Below are positions 1 through 5,190 of a DNA stretch of 5,190 nt, one piece after another; within the stretch, counting starts at the first letter, position 1; each line of letters starts with the position of its first letter. Under the pieces are notes generated by a model. The model was not told where the DNA came from. It saw only the letters and a list, made by a program, of their open reading frames with translations, and did not search any database. This DNA is from Pseudomonadota bacterium (GTDB lineage: Bacteria > Pseudomonadota > Gammaproteobacteria > Burkholderiales > Rhodocyclaceae): assembly GCA_030917225.1 (NCBI GenBank), contig JAUPVD010000440.1:1-5190 (forward strand), written 5' to 3'. Made by a program: the position numbers and the translations under genes.

Positions 1-1
1 C

Positions 2-835
2 AAGGATCGCATCCAGGGCACCGACGCCGGCGTGCGCGGCGGTCCGAAGGTCAACATCCTGCATCACGCCGACGTGCGTCGCCTGCTCATGAACATGAAG
101 AGCAAGACCGAGGCCATGCGTGCACTCGCCTACGTCGTCGGCGCCGCCTTCGACAAGGCGCATCACCACGCCGACGAGGCTGTGCGTGCGCAGAATCAGG
201 CCTTCGTCGACCTGATGATCCCGGTGGTCAAGGGCTGGAGCACCGAGGTCGGCTGCGAGGTGGCCTCGACCGGCGTGCAGGTGCATGGCGGCATGGGCTT
301 CATCGAGGAAACCGGTGCCGCGCAGCACATGCGCGACGTGCGTATCTCGACCATCTACGAAGGTACCACTGGCATCCAGGCCAACGACCTGATCGGCCGC
401 AAGATGGCCCGCGAAGGCGGGGCCACGATCAAGGCGGTGATCGGCATGATGCGCCAACTCGACAGCGAACTGGCGAAGCAGGGCGGCGAGCACTTCGCCG
501 CCATCCGCGCCCGCTTCACGGCCGGCATCAACGAACTGGAAAAGGCGGCGACCTGGATCGTCGAAAACTACGGCAAGGATGTGCGGGCTACCTCGGTCGG
601 TGCCGTACCCTTCCTGTGGCTGTTCGGCATCGTCGCAGGCGGCTGGCAGATGGCACGCGCGGCCCTGGTCGCGCAAGCCAGGATCGATGGCGGCGACCAG
701 GATCCATTTTTTCCAGCCAAGATCATTACCACCCGCTTCTTTGCCGACCACCAGCTGACGCGTGCGGCCGGGTTGGCGGTGACGGTGATGGACGGTGCTG
801 CCGGTGCGCTGGCGCTGGAAGAATCGATGTTCTGA
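2..835 (+). CDS. Acyl-CoA dehydrogenase, C-terminal part (5' end outside window)
   Basis: This is the last 277 residues of a flavin-dependent acyl-CoA dehydrogenase, which makes the alpha-beta double bond in an acyl-CoA and gives the electrons to ETF. The frame is open to the left edge, so the true start lies upstream; the GTG at 32 is an internal Val codon. The diagnostic stretch is the VQVHGGMGF motif followed by the IYEGTTGIQAND motif. The Glu of that second motif (codon 359-361) aligns with the catalytic base of medium- and short-chain enzymes. A helical tail of about 150 residues follows, more than a classical 380-residue enzyme has. This fits the roughly 600-residue subfamily with the extra acyl-CoA dehydrogenase C-terminal domain (DmdC-like), so about half the protein is visible. 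Substrate chain length cannot be read from this part. The gene ends 16 bases before a strong terminator, so it is probably the last of its transcript. Family call is confident; exact substrate unknown. Confidence 0.93.
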   Translation, partial: KDRIQGTDAGVRGGPKVNILHHADVRRLLMNMKSKTEAMRALAYVVGAAFDKAHHHADEAVRAQNQAFVDLMIPVVKGWSTEVGCEVASTGVQVHGGMGFIEETGAAQHMRDVRISTIYEGTTGIQANDLIGRKMAREGGATIKAVIGMMRQLDSELAKQGGEHFAAIRARFTAGINELEKAATWIVENYGKDVRATSVGAVPFLWLFGIVAGGWQMARAALVAQARIDGGDQDPFFPAKIITTRFFADHQLTRAAGLAVTVMDGAAGALALEESMF

Positions 836-851
836 GAACGGTGCGTTGCAG

Positions 852-887
852 AAAAGCCCTGGCCAAAAACGGTCAGGGCTTTTTTTT
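852..887. terminator. Rho-independent terminator between convergent genes, probably bidirectional
   Basis: A GC-rich stem (856-864 with 871-879, one G-T wobble at 862/873) closes on a 6-base loop at 865-870. It is extended by A-T pairs formed by the A run at 852-855 and the T run starting at 880. On the + strand it ends in eight T residues (880-887), a textbook terminator for the acyl-CoA dehydrogenase gene. Read on the - strand, the same hairpin ends in only four T residues, so termination of the kinase transcript is plausible but weaker. The kinase stop codon (873-875) lies in the stem. Confidence 0.9.
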
Positions 888-3800
888 CGGTTCGAGAATC
901 TCGTGGGCGGATGCCTGCAGCTGCTGAAGTGCAGTGTGCAGGCGAGCTGCGGTTGCAAGGAGCGCAGCCTCGTCGATTCTGGTAGCCGCGGCCAGTTCTT
1001 CCGTTGTTCCTGTCGGTATCGTCAGCTGATGCTGGGCATCTTCGGCAATGGCCAGCAAATCGGCCAGGCCAAAGGTGGCGGCAACGCCCTTGAGCGTATG
1101 TGCCAGCCTGTGTGCTTCGACGAGCGAAGACGCCGTTCCGGTCTCTATGCAGGACTGCAACCGAAGGCCATCATCGGCATGCTGTTCGAAGAATTGTCCG
1201 AGAAGTTCAAGGTAGCGGCGCGGCTTGCGCTGAGCAATGGTGACGTTACCCAGTCCGGCAAAGCAAGGCGTTTCAGCGAGTCGGCCAAGGGCTTCTCGAA
1301 TAGCGGTTTCTCTTTCGGTGTCGGCGTAGGCATCGGTTGGTGGGGTCTGTGCCGCAAAAGCCTCCGGCTGGCTTGGGAGATTCGGAAGCCAACGGGCAAG
1401 CGTCGCGAAAAAGACGGGCGGTTCGATGGGTTTTGCGATGTAGTCGTTCATCCCCGCCTGCAGGCAGTCTGCCTTGTTTTCGGCATAGGCATTTGCTGTC
1501 ATGGCGACGATCGGTAGCGTCTTGCGGTCGGGCAGGGCACGAATGGCGAGCGTGGCACGGAGCCCGTCCATGATCGGCATCTGCAGGTCCATCAAGACCA
1601 GGTCGTAGGATCCGTCGCGAACAAGGTCGACCGCCTGCTTGCCGTTTTCGGCGATGTCGGTGCACAGACCGGCCTCATCAAGGAGATCAATCGCAACTTC
1701 CTGGTTGATCGGCGTGTCTTCGACCAGCAGTATTCTGGCGCCGGCGTGCCGTGCGCGCACGGAGGCGCCGGTCTCCTCCGGTGCTGCCGCTTCCTGGTCG
1801 CCGGCGAGCGGAGCGCCGTAGGGGAAAGTGAGCTCAAACCAGAATTCACTTCCCCGGCCCACTTCGCTGCGCACCTGGATACGGCTGCCCATGAGGTCGA
1901 CTAGGCGACGACTGATCGACAAGCCGAGGCCGGTGCCACCGTATTTTCGGGTGGTTGTGCTTTCTGCCTGTTCGAAATCCCTGAACAGCCGCGACTGCTG
2001 TTCTTCATTCATGCCGATGCCGGTGTCGCTGACGCGGAAGCGCACGGTGACCTTGGTTTCGTTGATGGCCGTGACGGAGACCCAGAGCGTGACATTGCCG
2101 CATTCAGTGAACTTCACGGAGTTGCTGAGCAGGTTGATCAGGGTTTGGGAGAGGCGGACGGCATCGCCGGTCAGCACCTTTGGCATGCGCTCGTCGATCA
2201 GCAGCCTGAACGACAGGCCTTTCTGCTCGGCACTGTCCTGCACCAGGTTGTTAACGCCTTCGATCAGCCGCGCAAAGAGGAAAGGCTGCTGCTCGAGTGT
2301 CAGCTTTCCCGCTTCGATCTTGGAGATATCGAGGATGTCGGTAAGAATTTGCAGGAGATGCCTGGCGGCGCCGGCGACGCGATCCAGGCGCGATTTTTCC
2401 CTGCTATCGCCGGCATCGCGCTGCAACTGGTGCGTAATGCCGATAATGGCATTGAGCGGAGTCCGGATTTCGTGACTCATGTTGGCGATGAAGGTGCTCT
2501 TCGCCCGGTTGGCTTCTTCGGCCGATACCCGGGCAGCGCGCAGTGTTCTCTCGGTCTCCTTGCGCGCGGTGACATCGCGCCAGACGCCGGCACGCAACAC
2601 GCGTCCTTCGATCTCGAAGGAACGGCCGAAAGCTTCCACCTCCACATAGCTGCCGTCCTGTCGGCGCACTCGCAGTTCATACTTGTGCGAGTTCTTCGCA
2701 GTCATGTAGTTGATGATGAACTGGTGCATGTCCGGATCGATCAGGAAGGTCAGGAAATTCTGGCCGATGAGTTCGTGCCTGCGGTAACCGGTAATGCGGC
2801 AGAAGGCATTGGTGACGTCAACGAGGATGCCGTTTTCGTGGATGAAGATGCCTTCTTCGGTGAGTTCGAGCAGCCGCGCAAAACGCAGTTCGCTTTCCTC
2901 CAGCCTGCGGGTACGTTCCTGTACCCGATGTTCGAGTTCGTCGCGATAACGGGCGAGTTCAAGCTCGCTGCGCTTGCGGGCATCGATATCGCGGATGATG
3001 GCCTGGATGAAGGACTGCTCCCCGATGCTCATCTGTGTGAGACGGATATTGGCGTAGAAATCGGGTCCGGATTGCCGTCTGAGAAGCACTTCGGCTGGCA
3101 GGGTGATGCCGGAAAGTACCGCTGTTTCCGCTGCATTCAGGTCTGCACGATGCTCGGGAGGTGCGCTGTCCGACAGCAGATCGACGAGGCGCCGGCCGGT
3201 GAAACAGTCCGGAGTGCATTGAAAGAGTTCCGGGGCCCGGCCGTTCCATTGCGAAAACTGCCCGCCTTCAAGCAACAGGATCGCGTCGTTCGACGAATCG
3301 AAGATCGCGCGAAATCGCTCTTCGTTGCTGCGCAAGCGATTGGCATCCGCATTTTTCTGGTGCTCGTAGAGCGCCAGCAGTATCGTCAGACAGAGGATGT
3401 CCAGCATGCTGGTCAGCGTGCCGTACCAGCCCTTGGCATGGGATGACGGAACAAGCTCGACGGCCAGCATCATCCCCATGCACAGAAACATCCAGCCGAC
3501 GCCGTGCCGGATGCCCTTCAGGAAGAAGGCCGAGGCGGTGATCAGCAGGAACGGCCCGCTGCGCACACTGTCCGGGATGATCACGTAGACGAAGCTGAAC
3601 ATCGCGAAGGAAAGTGCCAGCACGGCCGTGCCAACGGGTTCAACGATGGATTTCGGATTGATTCTGAGGACGACGATGAGGCCAAGGATGGTCGCACCAA
3701 AAACCAGGTCGAGAATCGCAACGAACTGGTTGTAGCCGGTCAGCAGCCGCCAGATGCCGAAGCTGCTGACAATGACGCCGCAGGTTACGACGACCGAGTT

Positions 3801-3935
3801 GACGTAGCGGTGCTTGTAGCAGAGCGTCTTTTCAGCATCGGTAAAGTCGTGGCCGCTATCCAGAAAGCGCAGCAGTCCGTTGCGCACGGGCTTGCTGCTG
3901 GCGATGGTCAGGACATCGGTTCGAGGATCGTTCAT
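873..3935 (-). CDS. Membrane-bound hybrid sensor histidine kinase (6TM-PAS-PAS-HisKA-HATPase-REC-Hpt)
   Basis: A 1020-residue inner-membrane hybrid kinase, numbered from the ATG at 3935. Six hydrophobic segments lie near 46-65, 71-90, 97-120, 128-141, 145-162 and 172-190, leaving both ends cytoplasmic. Then come PAS 1 (about 205-322), a charged coiled coil (318-355), PAS 2 (350-460), HisKA with H-box SHEIRTPLN and phospho-accepting His488, and HATPase with N-box Asn605, DTGIGM (637-642) and GGTGLGL (666-672). A receiver has acidic Glu739-Asp740, phospho-acceptor Asp783, Thr813 and Lys835. A C-terminal Hpt has motif AHTLKG with His946. All catalytic residues are intact, so autophosphorylation and a His-Asp-His relay are expected. 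The longer reading frame opens with a TTG at 3953. I prefer the ATG six codons in, with GGGAA 11 bases upstream as a weak ribosome site. The six-segment sensor is not a family I can name, and the signal is unknown. No response regulator is adjacent, so the final acceptor is probably encoded elsewhere. The gene is divergent from the HDOD gene. Confidence 0.95.
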   Translation of the reverse strand: MNDPRTDVLTIASSKPVRNGLLRFLDSGHDFTDAEKTLCYKHRYVNSVVVTCGVIVSSFGIWRLLTGYNQFVAILDLVFGATILGLIVVLRINPKSIVEPVGTAVLALSFAMFSFVYVIIPDSVRSGPFLLITASAFFLKGIRHGVGWMFLCMGMMLAVELVPSSHAKGWYGTLTSMLDILCLTILLALYEHQKNADANRLRSNEERFRAIFDSSNDAILLLEGGQFSQWNGRAPELFQCTPDCFTGRRLVDLLSDSAPPEHRADLNAAETAVLSGITLPAEVLLRRQSGPDFYANIRLTQMSIGEQSFIQAIIRDIDARKRSELELARYRDELEHRVQERTRRLEESELRFARLLELTEEGIFIHENGILVDVTNAFCRITGYRRHELIGQNFLTFLIDPDMHQFIINYMTAKNSHKYELRVRRQDGSYVEVEAFGRSFEIEGRVLRAGVWRDVTARKETERTLRAARVSAEEANRAKSTFIANMSHEIRTPLNAIIGITHQLQRDAGDSREKSRLDRVAGAARHLLQILTDILDISKIEAGKLTLEQQPFLFARLIEGVNNLVQDSAEQKGLSFRLLIDERMPKVLTGDAVRLSQTLINLLSNSVKFTECGNVTLWVSVTAINETKVTVRFRVSDTGIGMNEEQQSRLFRDFEQAESTTTRKYGGTGLGLSISRRLVDLMGSRIQVRSEVGRGSEFWFELTFPYGAPLAGDQEAAAPEETGASVRARHAGARILLVEDTPINQEVAIDLLDEAGLCTDIAENGKQAVDLVRDGSYDLVLMDLQMPIMDGLRATLAIRALPDRKTLPIVAMTANAYAENKADCLQAGMNDYIAKPIEPPVFFATLARWLPNLPSQPEAFAAQTPPTDAYADTERETAIREALGRLAETPCFAGLGNVTIAQRKPRRYLELLGQFFEQHADDGLRLQSCIETGTASSLVEAHRLAHTLKGVAATFGLADLLAIAEDAQHQLTIPTGTTEELAAATRIDEAALLATAARLHTALQQLQASAHEILEPKKKP

Positions 3936-4056
3936 CGAGTGGATCGTTCCCAATCAGCGAAAACCACGCATGCGGAGGGAGGACAATGGCTCCCATGGCT
4001 GGACTCAGTGCCAAATTTAGCATGAAGACGGACGTTCGTCGCTGGCAGGGCTACGC

Positions 4057-4078
4057 CGACAGGGGGCAATTCCTGTCG
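4057..4078. promoter_or_regulatory. Perfect 7-bp inverted repeat in divergent promoter region (possible operator)
   Basis: CGACAGG at 4057-4063 is matched by its exact reverse complement CCTGTCG at 4072-4078, with an 8-base spacer. It lies about 60 bases upstream of the HDOD start and about 120 bases upstream of the kinase start, directly next to a second inverted repeat. The spacing suits a dimeric regulator, but it could also be a hairpin in a long kinase leader. No known operator consensus is recognised, and chance cannot be excluded for a repeat of this size. Confidence 0.4.
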
Positions 4079-4093
4079 TCGCCCGCCGGGCGA
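4079..4093. promoter_or_regulatory. 15-bp near-palindrome overlapping the expected -35 of the HDOD promoter
   Basis: TCGCCCG at 4079-4085 and CGGGCGA at 4087-4093 are perfect reverse complements around a single central C. If the -10 box at 4103-4108 is real, a -35 element with 17-base spacing would fall at 4080-4085, inside this palindrome, and that position does not resemble TTGACA. A protein bound here could therefore activate or block the HDOD promoter. The regulator is unknown; GC-rich palindromes also arise by chance in DNA of this composition. Confidence 0.4.
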
Positions 4094-4102
4094 TATTCAG
4101 GC

Positions 4103-4108
4103 TAGAAT
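4103..4108 (+). promoter_or_regulatory. Candidate sigma-70 -10 box for the HDOD gene
   Basis: TAGAAT matches the TATAAT consensus at five of six positions and lies 28 bases before the ATG, leaving room for a short leader. No good -35 box is present at 16-18 bases upstream, so the promoter is either activator-dependent or weak. No -24/-12 (sigma-54) or sigma-28 pattern was found in this region. I found no convincing promoter for the kinase on the other strand. Confidence 0.45.
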
Positions 4109-4124
4109 TGTCCGCTACAAAGAA

Positions 4125-4130
4125 CCGGAG
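4125..4130 (+). promoter_or_regulatory. Ribosome binding site of the HDOD gene
   Basis: CCGGAG contains the GGAG Shine-Dalgarno core and ends 6 bases before the ATG at 4137, a near-ideal distance. It supports that ATG as the true start rather than an internal one. Confidence 0.7.
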
Positions 4131-4136
4131 ATTTTC

Positions 4137-4997
4137 ATGACGCCTGCTGTGCAAGCTGCAATTGATGCGTTGAGTCCGTACGCACAGTCGATGGAGGCGG
4201 ATGAGCTCAGTTTTGCCACCAGCGCCGATGTCAGCCTGCGCGTGATGCGCGCCGTCGATAATCCGGAACTGGCCATGGACGATCTGGCCCGCATCGTGAT
4301 GGCTGAACCGCTGCTGTCGGCCAAGGTGATCCGCATGGCCAATTCAGCGGCGCTCAATCCTGCCGGTAACAACATCACCGACCTCAAGCAGGCGGTCATG
4401 CGCGTCGGCGTGGCGCCTATCCGCTCTCTGGCGATGGCGCTGACGCTCGATCAGCTACGCCATTCCCAGCGCATGGCGGCTTGCCGGCAACTGGCCAACC
4501 GCCTTTGGGAACGAAGCATCCACGTCGCCGCGCTGGCTTATGTCGTTGCCCGCCGGCTGTCCTCCATGCCAGCCGATGAAGCGATGCTGGCCGGTATCGT
4601 CCATGATCTCGGGCGCTTCTACCTGCTCGGCATTGCGGCCGAAAAACATCCCGAACTGCTCAAGGATCAACCGACGCTGGTCGAGGCTCTGGATGAACTC
4701 GATGCCAAATCCGGCCCCAAACTGCTGACGACACTGGGCTTGCCGGAAACGACGATTGCAGCGGTGGCAGGGCGCGGCAACTTTGGTGGCAGCATGCCAC
4801 CGCAGTCGCTTTCGGATGTCCTGTTCCTGGCCTGCTGGCTGGCACCGCCGACCAACCCGTTCGAAGATGCTGAAGAGCGCGCTGGCGCGAGGTCGCAGGA
4901 AGGTGCTGCGCTGGGTCTGGATCGGCAGACGATCGCCGATTTTGTCAGTGCGTCCGGTGACGAAATCTACTCGATCGCACTCGCCCTCGAAGCTTGA
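4137..4997 (+). CDS. HDOD domain protein (single-domain, signalling related)
   Basis: A soluble protein of 286 residues made almost entirely of one HDOD domain, a non-catalytic relative of HD phosphohydrolases common in bacterial signalling. The N-terminal helical part (about 20-110) has the typical run LARIVMAEPLLSAKVIRMAN, then the VMRVGVAPIRSLAM segment. The HD-like helices follow with W124 and the GIVHDLGR motif holding His156-Asp157. Other metal-ligand positions of true HD enzymes are not conserved: R126 sits where LWEHS-type homologues have His, and AGRG replaces the late His-His region. Catalysis is thus unlikely and a protein-interaction role more likely. No receiver, GGDEF, EAL or kinase domain is attached. 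The start has a good ribosome site. The gene is monocistronic between a divergent kinase gene and a strong terminator. A link to the kinase is inferred from position only. Known HDOD proteins act in c-di-GMP, chemotaxis, motility or NO-related circuits; which one applies here cannot be read from the sequence. Confidence 0.93.
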   Translation: MTPAVQAAIDALSPYAQSMEADELSFATSADVSLRVMRAVDNPELAMDDLARIVMAEPLLSAKVIRMANSAALNPAGNNITDLKQAVMRVGVAPIRSLAMALTLDQLRHSQRMAACRQLANRLWERSIHVAALAYVVARRLSSMPADEAMLAGIVHDLGRFYLLGIAAEKHPELLKDQPTLVEALDELDAKSGPKLLTTLGLPETTIAAVAGRGNFGGSMPPQSLSDVLFLACWLAPPTNPFEDAEERAGARSQEGAALGLDRQTIADFVSASGDEIYSIALALEA

Positions 4998-5018
4998 TTG
5001 CAGTCGCTTCGGTCAACG

Positions 5019-5047
5019 AAAAACGCCGTCCTCGTGACGGCGTTTTT
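5019..5047. terminator. Bidirectional Rho-independent terminator between HDOD and ETF-QO genes
   Basis: A perfect 12-bp stem (5019-5030 with 5036-5047) surrounds a 5-base loop. The outer five pairs are A-T, giving a T run of five on both strands after a GC-rich core (ACGCCGTC and its complement). It lies 21 bases after the HDOD stop and 17 bases after the ETF-QO stop, so it can serve both convergent genes. Confidence 0.92.
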
Positions 5048-5064
5048 GCGTGTGCTGACCAGAA

Positions 5065-5190
5065 TTACATGTTCGGGTAGGTTGGCCCTTCGCCGCCCTG
5101 CGGCACCACCCAGTTGATGTTCTGTGTCGGGTCCTTGATGTCGCAGGTCTTGCAGTGCACGCAGTTCTGCGCGTTGATCTGCAGCCTGGG
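5065..5190 (-). CDS. Electron-transfer flavoprotein-ubiquinone oxidoreductase, C-terminal end (5' part outside window)
   Basis: The last 41 codons and the TAA stop of a - strand gene running off the right edge. The peptide contains [13 protein letters not shown], then [14 protein letters not shown] and ends TYPNM. This is the highly conserved tail of ETF-QO, the membrane-associated flavin and iron-sulfur enzyme that moves electrons from reduced ETF to ubiquinone. The three visible Cys residues in a C-X2-C-X2-C pattern are three of the four ligands of its 4Fe-4S cluster; the fourth is expected further upstream, outside the window. A full protein would be about 550 residues, so under a tenth is seen. 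It shares the terminator at 5019-5047 with the HDOD gene. It works in the same electron path as the acyl-CoA dehydrogenase at the left edge. The family call is strong despite the short length because this tail is distinctive. Confidence 0.92.
   Translation of the reverse strand, partial: PRLQINAQNCVHCKTCDIKDPTQNINWVVPQGGEGPTYPNM

Noticed and set aside
795..1517. A + strand open frame (240 codons) running from the acyl-CoA dehydrogenase end into the kinase 3' end
   Set aside because: It crosses the terminator hairpin, is antisense to the Hpt and receiver coding region, and its Cys- and Gly-rich translation resembles no protein family.
2145..3446. A long + strand open frame (433 codons) opposite the kinase gene
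   Set aside because: It lies wholly antisense to the PAS, HisKA and membrane-segment coding region, its translation shows no recognisable domain, and long antisense frames are common in GC-rich genes. The - strand frame has unmistakable conserved motifs.
3504..4025. A + strand open frame (173 codons) opposite the kinase N-terminus
   Set aside because: The translation is low-complexity and charged, typical of the antisense of a hydrophobic membrane region, and no ribosome site was seen.
4041..4068. Possible sigma-54 (-24/-12) or sigma-28 promoter in the divergent intergenic region
   Set aside because: TGGCAG is present but no GC follows at the required distance, and GCCGACAG lacks an upstream TAAA element, so neither consensus is met.
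3936..4136. Small RNA or riboswitch in the intergenic region
   Set aside because: Only two short hairpins are visible, with no T tract after them and no recognisable riboswitch core; operator-like repeats are the simpler reading.

Overview
The window looks like ordinary chromosomal DNA from a GC-rich betaproteobacterium. My best guess is the Rhodocyclales (Azoarcus, Thauera, Dechloromonas or relatives). This rests on overall codon and GC character and on the mix of acyl-CoA oxidation genes with large hybrid kinases; there is no rRNA or marker gene to confirm it. I see no mobile element, tRNA, CRISPR array or sign of recent transfer.

Layout, left to right: (1) the 3' half of an acyl-CoA dehydrogenase gene on the + strand, cut by the left edge and ending at 835; (2) a strong hairpin terminator at 852-887; (3) a large hybrid sensor histidine kinase on the - strand (873-3935), whose last codons and stop lie inside that terminator; (4) a divergent intergenic region of about 200 bp (3936-4136) with two adjacent perfect inverted repeats, a plausible -10 box and a ribosome binding site; (5) a single-domain HDOD protein on the + strand (4137-4997); (6) a perfect 12-bp-stem bidirectional terminator at 5019-5047; (7) the last 41 codons of an electron-transfer flavoprotein-ubiquinone oxidoreductase (ETF-QO) on the - strand, cut by the right edge.

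The two outer genes belong to one pathway. Acyl-CoA dehydrogenases pass electrons to ETF, and ETF-QO passes them on to ubiquinone. Between them sits a divergent signalling pair. The kinase has six predicted membrane segments, two PAS domains, HisKA, HATPase, receiver and Hpt, so a whole His-Asp-His relay is in one chain, but no separate response regulator lies nearby. The HDOD protein has no receiver or output domain of its own. That kinase and HDOD protein work together is suggested only by their arrangement. The most notable non-coding points are the stop codon inside the terminator stem and the paired inverted repeats in the divergent promoter region. I found nothing that I could defend as a wholly new system.
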